Positions 33,583 through 41,662 of a stretch of 64,000 nucleotides of DNA are shown here, in pieces. The translations under genes and the position numbers were made by a program. The notes beneath the pieces were generated by a model. That model ran no database searches and was not told where the DNA came from. It was given only the letters and a program-made list of their open reading frames with translations. The stretch is from Herpetosiphon geysericola. GTDB taxonomy: Bacteria > Chloroflexota > Chloroflexia > Chloroflexales > Herpetosiphonaceae. The first letter of the stretch is position 1, and each line of letters begins with the position of its first letter. The stretch covers positions 1 through 64,000 of the forward strand of contig NZ_LGKP01000032.1 of assembly GCF_001306135.1 (NCBI RefSeq), written 5' to 3'.

Positions 33583-34542
33583 TTATTTTTTGATCGGTCT
33601 GGTTTTGGTTTCAATGGTTGGTGTAATTGGCTGCTTGCTTACGGTGAATTCGATAACTGTACTATTAAGTTTCCATTCGGTTGTATTGCTGGCTGGAGCG
33701 CCAACAATCGCCAATTTGTGGAAGCCTAGTTTTGGTATCCATCTTTGATTGGTCTCGACAAAGGTATAGGGTGGCGTATGATCAATTGGATAGGGGGACT
33801 CGTCATCAAGCAGAAAGGTGACATGGCCAATCGTCGGAGGATTTGTATGCACCTGAAGATTAAAATGCTTGGTTGGTAACGAATCAAGGATAATAATTGC
33901 CGGATCAGGCATGGGATCAAAGCCAGGAATCGGCAGGTTGGTATCGCCATCAAGCAAACTCACCCCTACAATCTCGATGCTTGGGGCAATTGTCGGAATG
34001 ATCAGCGTTGGCCAAACAGTGGTGGTTGGATTGAGCATAATTGGCGTGCCATTGAGATCAGTCCATTGATAGGTTTCTAGATTGAAGAGTGCTTCAAAAT
34101 GAACGCCCACCGAAATCACCAGCGATGGCAGCATTTCCCGCACAATCGTCAAGCCACCTAAATCAACCGGAAAATGGAATTCATTGATAAACTCACCATT
34201 TTTATAAACAGTGAGATAGCCCGATATAATTGCATAATTCGCAGGTTTATGGATGACTCCATTGCCTTCGACGAAAACATCGGTGCCATTAACCAGCCCA
34301 TGCCAGCAATTAATGATAAATCCTGGCGGGCCTGGCTCTTCGATATAGTTCTTGCATTCTTTTTGGGCAAAAAGCCGATATTCTTCGGTTGGCGTGTTTG
34401 CAATTGGTTCGTAAGTGACGAATGGCGATGGTATATTGAGGCTGGTTGGTGTGGTATTTTGGTCTAAACTGGTTTGATTGCGGCTACAACTCACTGCCAA
34501 CAATCCAACCAGTAGCAATCCAATGAGCAACCGATAGCGCAT
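33583..34542 (-). CDS. Secreted lipoprotein of unknown function
   Basis: 319 aa with a type II signal peptide: basic MRYR, hydrophobic core and lipobox LAVSC (Cys19). A Thr/Pro-rich linker follows. The rest is predicted beta-rich, with a last segment (IEIVGVSLLDGDTNLP onwards) looking like an Ig-type domain. I recognise no family. The ATG at 34542 is favoured by GAGAGG 7 nt upstream. It stands alone between two repeat tracts. Expected to be anchored on the outer face of the membrane. Confidence 0.75.
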   Translation of the reverse strand: MRYRLLIGLLLVGLLAVSCSRNQTSLDQNTTPTSLNIPSPFVTYEPIANTPTEEYRLFAQKECKNYIEEPGPPGFIINCWHGLVNGTDVFVEGNGVIHKPANYAIISGYLTVYKNGEFINEFHFPVDLGGLTIVREMLPSLVISVGVHFEALFNLETYQWTDLNGTPIMLNPTTTVWPTLIIPTIAPSIEIVGVSLLDGDTNLPIPGFDPMPDPAIIILDSLPTKHFNLQVHTNPPTIGHVTFLLDDESPYPIDHTPPYTFVETNQRWIPKLGFHKLAIVGAPASNTTEWKLNSTVIEFTVSKQPITPTIETKTRPIKK

Positions 34543-34667
34543 GGTAAACCCTCTCAACAGTGCTCAATCAACGAAGGGAATTTTGTTGAGGGATTGAGCA
34601 TGCTACTAGCCTAAATCGTAGCCCCAAGCCCAAGCAATGATAATTGGCTGAGAATGCGATTATAGTG

Positions 34668-35130
34668 AGCGACGAAGCGCACGCCAATTGCTTTTTTAAT
34701 CCACGAGGGACACGAAGAACGGGAACCGCGAAGGGCACGAAGATCACGAAGGCTGAGTTTTTTTGCCACAGATTGGCACAGATGATGAGGATTATGTTTC
34801 CGATAGCCAAGAATTTTTAGCCACGAATTGCCCGAATGACCTGAATAATGTTCCGATAGCCTAGAGCCATTAGCCCATAGCCATGGGTTTTTAGCCACAG
34901 ATTGCCCAGATTATTGAGATTATTATTCTGCTAGCTCATAATAGCCATCGCTTCTCTGTGCCTCTGCGTTAAGAAACCGATCTCCAGCCCTCAATTACCG
35001 ATCCCCAACACCTATGTTCGCTCTTCTTTGCTTTATGTTCTTTTTTGCCCTCATCCCTTCCTGTGTTCTATACTCTTTTTTGACTTTTACCTTCTGCCTT
35101 TTGCTTTTGCCCTCATCCTTCATCCCTAAT
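34668..35130. repeat. Modular repeat tract I
   Basis: About 460 bp: GATCCACGAGGGACACGAAGAAC-type units, GCGAAGGGCACGAAGATCACGAAGG, GCCACAGATTGGCACAGATGATG, AGCCACGAATTGCCCGAATGACC, GATAGCC / AGAGCCATTAGCCCATAGCC, AGCCACAGATTGCCCAGATTATT, CTCTGTGCCTCTGCGTTAAG, CTATGTTCGCTCTTCTTTGC, TTTTTTGACTTTTACCTTCTGCCTTTTGC and CCTCATCCTTCATCCC. It fills the divergent spacer between the lipoprotein and the DinB-like gene. No gene is seen. Confidence 0.88.
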
Positions 35131-35170
35131 TTAAGCTACTATTAGCGCCTAAGCTGATTTGCGAGGTTGT

Positions 35171-35629
35171 ATGCGAAATCTAATTCTCAAGCTCATTGCC
35201 CAATTCTTTTTCATTCGGCCAGCCAAAAACCGTACCTATGGCGATTATGAGAAGCTTTTGACCGAAAGTGGTGCGGCGATTGAACAGCGCACGAATAACG
35301 CCAGCGACCTGCCCGAAAATCGCCAGCAACTGCGGCATATTATCGGCATCGAACGTTGGGGCGTGCAGCGGCTCAAAGTTTGTTTTGGCGAGCCATTTAA
35401 TCGCGATGAATACGAGGCCTATGCGCCAGCAGAAGATCGCTCATGGCCGCAATTAATCGCCGATTTCAAGGCCACCCGCCAAGAAACGATTGCCTTGGCC
35501 AAACGCTTTGCGCTTGAACAACCAAGCAGCGACGTGGTTGAACACAACGATTTTGGCCCGCTCAATGCCCGTACATGGCTGCAATATCTCTATTCCCACG
35601 CCGCTAAAGAGGCCAAAGGCTTGCGCTAA
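35171..35629 (+). CDS. DinB-like small protein
   Basis: 152 aa, helical; ERWGVQRLKVCFGEPF, WPQLIADFKATRQETIALAKRF and the C-terminal GPLNARTWLQYLYSHAAKEAKGL follow the pattern of DinB-superfamily proteins in which the last helix carries a metal-ligand histidine. The assignment is weaker than for the gene at 28847. The ATG at 35171 stands 4 nt behind GAGG. A hairpin terminator follows within 60 bp. Confidence 0.6.
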   Translation: MRNLILKLIAQFFFIRPAKNRTYGDYEKLLTESGAAIEQRTNNASDLPENRQQLRHIIGIERWGVQRLKVCFGEPFNRDEYEAYAPAEDRSWPQLIADFKATRQETIALAKRFALEQPSSDVVEHNDFGPLNARTWLQYLYSHAAKEAKGLR

Positions 35630-35687
35630 ACTGCCAACTTGAAGCTGCTAGCCAAAAACATGCAGATTGCTAAAATCTGCTACCATA

Positions 35688-35716
35688 AAGCGCCATTGCC
35701 TGCGATGGCGTTTTGT
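35688..35716 (+). terminator. Terminator after the small DinB-like gene
   Basis: Stem CGCCAT / ATGGCG (35691-35710) with an 8-nt loop, followed by TTTTG. Confidence 0.65.
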
Positions 35717-35776
35717 TGTGCCAACCAACCCTCATCGCTATGCCGCGTGCGTTTGGCATGGCTCAAGGAGTAGCGT

Positions 35777-36787
35777 GTGAAATTATTTAAAGCCAAAGCA
35801 CCAATGCGGATTGGTTTTTTTGGTGGGGGCACTGATGTTAGCCCCTATGCAGAAGAACATGGCGGCAAGGTGCTCAATTGTACGATTGATAAATATGTGC
35901 GCTGTATGCTCAAGCCCACCGATCAGCCTGGCATTACGATTCGCTCGCTCGATTTGAGTGCGGTTAGTCGGGCGATGACTGGACGTGAATGGTCTGGCAA
36001 GCTCTCGTTGCCCCAAGCGGTGATCGATGCCCACCCCGAGATCAGCGGCGTTGAAATTACGATGTTCAGCGATGTGCCACCAGGTTCAGGTTTGGGTTCA
36101 TCATCGGCCTTGGTGGTGAGCATGCTCAAACTGCTCGACACCGCCTACAACCTCAAGCTCGATGCCTATGAAATGGCCGAATTGGCCTATCGGATCGAAC
36201 GGGTTGATTTGGGGATTCCAGGCGGACGCCAAGACCAATATACCGCTGTGTTTGGTGGCATGGCTGTGCAGCACTTTGGCGGGCCGCAGGTCATTATCGA
36301 GCGCGTAGCAACCAACGAAGATGCCTTATTGGAATTAGAATCGTGCTTGATTATTGGCTATGTGCGCGATCGCAAGCTACTGACGCACAACTTGGTGCAA
36401 GACCAAGTGCGGCGTGTGACCGAAGGCGAAACTTTGCGCCTACACGATGAAACTAAAGCCATGGTCGACGAAGGTGCGAAGCTTTTGCGCCGTGGCCAAA
36501 TCAAAGAATTTGGGAAACTCCTGCACCACGCTTGGGAAATTAAAAAAGCCTTTTCGCCACATATTGCGCCGCCGATTGTCAACGAAATTTACGATCTTGC
36601 GCTGCGCCAAGGTGCGTGGGGTGGCAAATTATCTGGTGCTGGTGGCGGTGGTTTTATGTGCTTCTGCGTGCCATTCAGCAAACGGCTGCAACTTGAGGCG
36701 GCCTTGATTGAAGCAGGCGTGACCGTGCGCCCGTTCTCGTTTACCAAGCAAGGCGTGCATGCTTGGAGCGTCGAAGAAGACGATTAA
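35777..36787 (+). CDS. GHMP sugar kinase, HddA-like
   Basis: 336 aa with the GHMP ATP loop PPGSGLGSSSALVVSML (about 100-117), the N-terminal APMRIGFFGGGTDVSPYAEEHGG and the C-terminal KLSGAGGGGFMCFC. This pattern matches D-glycero-D-manno-heptose 7-phosphate kinase and related sugar-1-kinases. No heptose isomerase, phosphatase or nucleotidyltransferase is nearby, so the true sugar substrate is open. The GTG start follows AAGGAG by 6 nt. Strong terminator downstream. Single-gene unit. Confidence 0.88.
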   Translation: MKLFKAKAPMRIGFFGGGTDVSPYAEEHGGKVLNCTIDKYVRCMLKPTDQPGITIRSLDLSAVSRAMTGREWSGKLSLPQAVIDAHPEISGVEITMFSDVPPGSGLGSSSALVVSMLKLLDTAYNLKLDAYEMAELAYRIERVDLGIPGGRQDQYTAVFGGMAVQHFGGPQVIIERVATNEDALLELESCLIIGYVRDRKLLTHNLVQDQVRRVTEGETLRLHDETKAMVDEGAKLLRRGQIKEFGKLLHHAWEIKKAFSPHIAPPIVNEIYDLALRQGAWGGKLSGAGGGGFMCFCVPFSKRLQLEAALIEAGVTVRPFSFTKQGVHAWSVEEDD

Positions 36788-36790
36788 TAA

Positions 36791-36834
36791 TTAAAGCCCA
36801 AGTGACGATGGATGAAGGTCGCTTGGGCTTTAAT
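36791..36834 (+). terminator. Terminator after the GHMP kinase
   Basis: 16-bp stem TTAAAGCCCAAGTGAC / GTCGCTTGGGCTTTAA with one mismatch and an 11-nt loop; the right arm supplies the T-run. Confidence 0.85.
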
Positions 36835-36899
36835 CACATAAAGGTTTAGCCTGATCCTCTGTATTTTTTGAACTTCGCTTTGTTCAGTAGGAGGAATGT

Positions 36900-38309
36900 A
36901 TGCAGCATGGACGACGTTGGTGTTCGGTGGTCGGCCTTTTGGCTCTAGTCCTTTTCCCCGTTATTATCCACGCCCAAGAACCACAAGCGATTCCCGCTAA
37001 GAATCAATTCAATCCGCCAGCCCATGATCCATTCGGTGTAACGACGACCAACCAAACAAACCCCAAGAGTTCTAACGAGCCAGATATTTATGGCGCTTTA
37101 GCCAGCGGCAGCGCTGCCCAATGCGGTAGTGGAATTACAAATTGGACAACGACCTCAGCTGCGTTGATTCCGATTGTCAGTTGTAGTTTGACCTTCTCGG
37201 AGCCTGGCTTTGTCTATCTGGCTGCTTCGGCCTCGCTTGGCATTGCTAGTGAAAGTAGCAGTTATGAAGCATACTTTCGGCTGGGTGTCGATAGCACCAG
37301 CGGCGATCCTGGCACTGAGCGTTGGCTCAATATTTATACCGACAGTAGCGATGGCACCGATAAAAACCTAGCGGTCTCAAAGATTGTTGGGGTTACGGCG
37401 GGAACCCATAATTTCTATTTTCTTGGTGCGCGCTTCTCAGCAAGCGGTACGGTCAATCTTTACAATCCAATTTTGAGTGTGCTCTATTTTCCAAATTCAA
37501 GTCCAATCAAAGCCTGTAACGCCAACCTCAATGGCAATTGGACAACCAGCAGCGAGACCTTAACCGAAATTAACAGTTGTAGCTTGAATTTACCCCAAGC
37601 TGGCCATGTTTACATGAACGCCAATGCCTCTGCTTCATTTGTCAATCAAGCCTACGAAGTTGAAACCCGCCTGGCAATTGATACAACCAACGTCGCCGGA
37701 AGCTATCGCTGGACAAATATTGAGAGCGATACAGGCGATGGGACTGATGAATCGGTGGCTACCAGCCAGCTGATGCCAGTGACCAGTGGCACGCATTCGT
37801 TTAAGTTCTTGGCAGGGCGCAGCGCTGGCACAGGCACGGTCAATTTGTTTGATCCTTCGTTGAGTATTATTTACTTTCCAGCAGGAGCAGTTAATGCAGT
37901 GCGCTGTGGTCAAGGCGGCGCTGGCAGCTGGAGCAACGCGATTAATACATTTTCGACCTTGGCTTCGTGTTCGATGCTCACTGGCAATGGCGTTGTATTT
38001 ATGGATGGTAACGCCTCAGCAGGATTAAACAGCGCTAGCGGTGCTGCTTGGGAAGGCTTGTTCCGCTTCAGTATTGATGGGACTGGCCTAGCAACCACCG
38101 ATCGCTGGATTAATGTCTATCCTGATAGCGGCGATGGCACTGATCGAGTGATCAATAGCCAAGGCTTAGCCTTGCTCTCCCAAGGTGTGCATAGTTTTGC
38201 CTTTACTGGCCGACTTTATGCAGGCACAGGCACTGCTCACGTCTATCGGCCAGCGCTGATTGTGCTTGCTTCGCCAACCAAGATTTTCATCCCAGCGGCA
38301 ATTAAATAA
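36900..38309 (+). CDS. Secreted protein with three tandem beta-rich repeats
   Basis: 469 aa: signal peptide (about 1-25, cleavage after IIHAQ), a 40-residue low-complexity linker, then three repeats of about 125-130 residues (near 75-205, 208-335, 340-462). Each has the order: Cys near the start, a W-x5-8-L-x4-5-CS segment, G-x-V-(Y/F)-(L/M) with a following A-SA, then RW-x-N-(I/V)-Y-x-D-(S/T)-x-DGTD, V-x-(A/S)G-(T/V)-H-x-F, and GT-x-(N/H)-(L/V). Two cysteines per repeat could form a disulfide. I know no named family. The DGTD segments suggest calcium-stabilised lectin-like or jelly-roll domains, which is inference. SD AGGAGG. Confidence 0.8.
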   Translation: MQHGRRWCSVVGLLALVLFPVIIHAQEPQAIPAKNQFNPPAHDPFGVTTTNQTNPKSSNEPDIYGALASGSAAQCGSGITNWTTTSAALIPIVSCSLTFSEPGFVYLAASASLGIASESSSYEAYFRLGVDSTSGDPGTERWLNIYTDSSDGTDKNLAVSKIVGVTAGTHNFYFLGARFSASGTVNLYNPILSVLYFPNSSPIKACNANLNGNWTTSSETLTEINSCSLNLPQAGHVYMNANASASFVNQAYEVETRLAIDTTNVAGSYRWTNIESDTGDGTDESVATSQLMPVTSGTHSFKFLAGRSAGTGTVNLFDPSLSIIYFPAGAVNAVRCGQGGAGSWSNAINTFSTLASCSMLTGNGVVFMDGNASAGLNSASGAAWEGLFRFSIDGTGLATTDRWINVYPDSGDGTDRVINSQGLALLSQGVHSFAFTGRLYAGTGTAHVYRPALIVLASPTKIFIPAAIK

Positions 38310-38321
38310 TCGGCTAAAAGT

Positions 38322-38356
38322 AAAACGGCTGAGGTGGTTGCCTCAGCCGTTTTTGT
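38322..38356. terminator. Bidirectional terminator between convergent genes
   Basis: Stem AAAACGGCTGAGG / CCTCAGCCGTTTT with a 6-nt loop. T-runs follow on both strands (TTTTTG on +, TTTTAC on -), between the repeat protein and the 626-aa gene. Confidence 0.9.
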
Positions 38357-38358
38357 GT

Positions 38359-40239
38359 TTATTCGTCGTCAGCGTCGAAGTTGTTACTATCGTTGCTGGT
38401 TTCGTCTTCTGGTGGTGGGAAGTAAATGACTGCCGCTTCCTCGACGAGGAAATCTTGCTCTTCGGCCAATTCGCCCAGCAAATAGCTGCGGGTTGCTGGC
38501 CGTTGGACATTGACCCCCAAGAACAGATCATCGATGCTTAGCTCGAAGCCAGCGCGATCGCCTGGGCGTGGTTGGCCAACTTGCTCCAACACATAGCCAG
38601 CGGTTGTGGCTAAGCGGCGGCGTTCGCCCGACGTCAAGACCTTCATGTTCTTGAGCCGTGGCAAGCGTTCTTGGCTGGCAATCAAATCGTTATCAGCATC
38701 GCAGTAGAAATTGTGCTTAACGAAGGCATAGCGGCCTTTTTTATCGTCTTGTTGCAACAACTTCACTTCAGCGCCGCTGGTTTCTTCATATTGCAGCGTC
38801 CAAACACTTGGGTCATCGGTTGCCGAAAGCGTAATCAACGCGCCAGGCACCAAATGTTCCTTGAAGAAATCTTCGAGGCCATGCAACCAGCCACCGCGGT
38901 TGGCGGTTGGGTAGCGCAATTCAGCCAAGTAGAAACTATAGTGCTGTGGCGATTCGATCCGCAAAATGGCCGTGCGTTGTTCTGGCAACAATGGTTGTGG
39001 CAACAAGGCCTTCAAGGCTGCATCGTAGGGCAATACGCCGTATTCCCATTCGAAGAAGCTCAAGAAGCGGCTGAGTTGGCGATTTTGCTTAATATCAGCG
39101 GCGCTGGTTTGGCTCAAGCTATCATCGAATTGCGGAGTTTCTTCGAGGAAGCTATAAAACTGACCAAGCTCGCTGGTTTTCAAGCGTTTGGTGCCAACTG
39201 CTGGCAAGCCTTTGGCGCTCCACAAGCGTGCGCCTTGCACCCCAACAAACTCGAAATCTTTTTCGCGATTCAAGCGATAATTCAAGGCAAAGCGGAAGGT
39301 GACATAATCGTTATCGCGGGGATTTCGATAGTACACATCGCTCAAAATTGACGTATCGGGCATTGGCTCGCCTTGTTCCACGATATACTCGCGGATGCGG
39401 CGCAAATCGCCTTTGCTGAGAGTTGGGATATTTTCTTCAGCAAAATATTCATCACCAAAGGCCACAATCCGGCGCAATGGGTCATTATCGATTGCTTGCG
39501 ATAAAGCTGCTTGAATGCTGTTGCCATGCTCGGCCAAAATTGCTTCGACCGATTGGGCAAAATCAAGTGCTTCGCCGTTTGGCAGAACCAACGAGGTTGA
39601 GTTGGCAACCGGAGCTGGAGCTGGCTTTTCAACAACGATTGTTGGCGCAACCGTGGCTGGCGCAGCTTCGACTGGTGCAACAACTTCTTCGAAGGTTTCA
39701 TCCTCATCAGCGTCATCAGTGGGGCTAGCCAAGGCTGGCGTGATGGGATTGATAATTTCGCCTTCTTCGCCAGTTGTTGGCGAGCGTTGCTGCCAATAAT
39801 CCGAGATAAAGACTGGCTCAATCGTGGTTAAAGCAGGGCGAGTACGGGTAATCACCACGCTCAAATCATCGATTGGCAAGGGATTTTCTGGCTCGTGCAG
39901 CCGTTTGGCAAAGCTATGGCGTGTATCGATTTGAGGCTCGGTGTAGTAGCCGAGGCGGGTTGTGGCATAGACCACTTGCTCGCCCTCGTCAATGCGCCGA
40001 AAAATTTGGCTATTGGCTTCAAGGGCGGCGCTGATGCTGGCTTCTAAGGCACTGGCATCAACCCCATCTTGGCTGGCGATAAACGCTGCAAGATTGGCTA
40101 CGGTTTGGCGAACCGGAACATTTTCGGGAAAAAAGGCACTTTGCAGCATCATCACATTGAAGGCACGCTCAGCCAGCGTTTGCTGCTCGCTGCTACCATT
40201 CCATGTTGGTTGAGCCGGTGCATTGGTTGGACTACTCAT
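38359..40239 (-). CDS. Large protein of unknown function with winged-helix-like segments
   Basis: 626 aa, cytoplasmic, no membrane helix. Residues about 20-95 (LAERAFNVMMLQSAFF ... FRRIDEGEQVVYATT) look like a winged-helix or HARE-type domain. Residues about 130-210 are an acidic, Ala/Pro-rich linker. A second unit near 295-345 (ILSDVYYRNPRDNDYVTFRF, then DFEFVGVQGARLW) has the same helix-helix-strand outline. Residues 425-530 are beta-rich, and the last 25 residues are Asp/Asn/Glu-rich. I do not recognise the family. It is coupled by an ATGA overlap to a 52-aa gene upstream. DNA or RNA-polymerase binding is a guess from the domain outline. Confidence 0.7.
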   Translation of the reverse strand: MSSPTNAPAQPTWNGSSEQQTLAERAFNVMMLQSAFFPENVPVRQTVANLAAFIASQDGVDASALEASISAALEANSQIFRRIDEGEQVVYATTRLGYYTEPQIDTRHSFAKRLHEPENPLPIDDLSVVITRTRPALTTIEPVFISDYWQQRSPTTGEEGEIINPITPALASPTDDADEDETFEEVVAPVEAAPATVAPTIVVEKPAPAPVANSTSLVLPNGEALDFAQSVEAILAEHGNSIQAALSQAIDNDPLRRIVAFGDEYFAEENIPTLSKGDLRRIREYIVEQGEPMPDTSILSDVYYRNPRDNDYVTFRFALNYRLNREKDFEFVGVQGARLWSAKGLPAVGTKRLKTSELGQFYSFLEETPQFDDSLSQTSAADIKQNRQLSRFLSFFEWEYGVLPYDAALKALLPQPLLPEQRTAILRIESPQHYSFYLAELRYPTANRGGWLHGLEDFFKEHLVPGALITLSATDDPSVWTLQYEETSGAEVKLLQQDDKKGRYAFVKHNFYCDADNDLIASQERLPRLKNMKVLTSGERRRLATTAGYVLEQVGQPRPGDRAGFELSIDDLFLGVNVQRPATRSYLLGELAEEQDFLVEEAAVIYFPPPEDETSNDSNNFDADDE

Positions 40240-40394
40240 CGCCCTTCCTCCTCAACCACCAGCGAGCGCAAAATTTCGACATATTTCGCGGTGATCGCTT
40301 CTAACGTTTGAGGCTGGTTGGATGTCCGCAACCATTGGATCAGACGTTCCAAGCCAGTTTCACCGAGTCGAATTGATTTAACATCAATTGGCAT
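40236..40394 (-). CDS. 52-aa protein coupled to the 626-aa gene
   Basis: The frame starts ATG at 40394 (MPIDVKSIRLGETGLE...) and ends TGA at 40236, overlapping the next start codon as ATGA. Inside it, GAGGAGG stands in the right place as ribosome site for the downstream gene. The peptide is predicted helical with a central RLIQWLRTSNQPQTLEAITAKY and an acidic end. No own strong ribosome site is seen. The promoter with TATAAT at 40506-40511 lies about 110 bp upstream. Function unknown, presumably linked to the 626-aa protein. Confidence 0.6.
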   Translation of the reverse strand: MPIDVKSIRLGETGLERLIQWLRTSNQPQTLEAITAKYVEILRSLVVEEEGR

Positions 40395-40505
40395 ATCGGT
40401 CTGTGTTCTCCACCAAGCCCCAAATTGCTAGGGCATGGTTCTAATAAAGAGTCATTACAGTAGGCGCAAATGGTTATGACCCCATCTGGCGATGCGGTAA
40501 CGGCT

Positions 40506-40514
40506 ATTATACCA
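40506..40514 (-). promoter_or_regulatory. Extended -10 promoter of the 52-aa/626-aa operon
   Basis: TGG-TATAAT on the - strand: a perfect -10 with the extended TGn element and no good -35 at 17 bp. It predicts a leader of about 105 nt. Confidence 0.6.
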
Positions 40515-40626
40515 TACAACCGCTGATTGCATGCGGAATCAAGCTAACACCACACCAACTCTGTTCGATGCTCTATGGGTACTGGTTCATCCCGTTAACC
40601 ATCGCAGGGAAGGTTTTCTATCGATT

Positions 40627-40693
40627 CACCACCCTTCCGTCCCGCCTCAAGGCGGGAAACGCAGGGGGCTTTAATCCCCCTGCACCCCCTCAA
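40627..40693 (+). repeat. Two-hairpin repeat element, copy 1
   Basis: CACCCTTCCGTCCCGCC-TCAA-GGCGGGAAAC followed by GCAGGGGG-CTTTAAT-CCCCCTGC and ACCCCCTCAA. It contains two stem-loops of 6 and 8 bp. A second, inverted and partly decayed copy is at 57128-57193. The rest of the 40.40-40.89 kb spacer holds the promoter at 40506, repeat tract J and no gene. Confidence 0.8.
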
Positions 40694-40751
40694 GGACAAT
40701 CCGCGACCAAACTGCATCCATTGATGAACCTGCGGATAGGTGGGGGACAGT

Positions 40752-40842
40752 AAAAACCGACCCTTGGAATGCTGCTGTTGTTAATCCAATAAACCAGTAC
40801 ATCTACGCTCTATGTTCTTTGCTCTATGTTCTCATCCTAGCG
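40752..40842. repeat. Modular repeat tract J
   Basis: GTAAAAACCGACC, then AATCCAATAAACCAGTACATCTACGCTCTATGTTCTTTGCTCTATGTTCTC. The AATCCAATRAACCARTACATCTAYG module is shared with tract M (58985-59010). Confidence 0.8.
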
Positions 40843-40891
40843 TATACATTGTGCGTAGAATGAAACTGAATCGCATTCAGGAGTTCGCGCT

Positions 40892-41629
40892 ATGAGAATT
40901 ATTAAACGGATTGCCCTTGGTTTGCTGACCATCATTGTGCTGTTCGGGCTTGGGTTTGTATTTTGGGCAAGTATGGCCGCAGAACCCATGTCTACCGCAA
41001 CTGCGGCGTTGGTGTCTGATCAAACGGTTACGGTCACGCAGGGCGATTGGCTGATTTTTGAGCCAACAACTGCGCCAACCACTGGCTTTGTTTTTTATCC
41101 TGGGGCGCGGGTTGCCGCCGCCGCCTATGCGCCCATGGCCCACGAATTGGCCCAAGCTGGCTATCTGGTGGTGATTGTGCCAATGCCGCTAAATATGGCG
41201 ATTTTTGGCGCGAATCGCGCCGATGCGGTGCTTGCAGCCTATCCCCAAATTGAACATTGGGCGATTGGTGGGCATTCGTTGGGTGGGGCGATGGCAGCCA
41301 AATATAGTTATGAACATGCCGAGGCCATCGATGGCCTGATTCTTTTGGCTGCGTACCCCACTGCTAGCAATAGTTTGGCCGATCGGCAGCTTGCCAGCGC
41401 CATGATTTATGCCAGCAACGATGGCTTGGCAACCTTGGAAGACATTGAAGCAGCCCGCCCGTTGATGCCTGCCACGACCAAGTGGGTCGAAATTCAGGGC
41501 GGTAACCATGCTCAATTTGGCTGGTATGGCGAGCAAGTAGGCGACTTGCCAGCCACAATCGACCATGCAGAGCAACACAAACAAACCGTCCAAGCTGCGC
41601 TAGACGTACTCCAACAACTTGATCAATAA
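40892..41629 (+). CDS. Membrane-anchored alpha/beta hydrolase
   Basis: 245 aa: an N-terminal membrane helix (about 5-27) then an alpha/beta hydrolase with nucleophile Ser in GGHSLGGAMAA (about 129-139) and a late His in IQGGNHAQFGWYG (about 205-217). The segment VFYPGARVAAAAYAPMAHELAQAGYLVVIV matches dienelactone-hydrolase-like carboxylesterases. It probably acts outside the membrane on esters. AGGAG stands 8 nt before the ATG. The GT39-like and GH114 genes follow with gaps of 33 and 2 bp, so this is the first gene of an apparent operon. Confidence 0.88.
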   Translation: MRIIKRIALGLLTIIVLFGLGFVFWASMAAEPMSTATAALVSDQTVTVTQGDWLIFEPTTAPTTGFVFYPGARVAAAAYAPMAHELAQAGYLVVIVPMPLNMAIFGANRADAVLAAYPQIEHWAIGGHSLGGAMAAKYSYEHAEAIDGLILLAAYPTASNSLADRQLASAMIYASNDGLATLEDIEAARPLMPATTKWVEIQGGNHAQFGWYGEQVGDLPATIDHAEQHKQTVQAALDVLQQLDQ

Positions 41630-41662
41630 TGCTGCACGATCTTGAATAGGTTGGCTGATTGC

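Noticed and set aside
38359-40394. Toxin-antitoxin pair
   Set aside because: The large member (626 aa) and its domain outline do not fit, and the small member shows no antitoxin-type DNA-binding motif.
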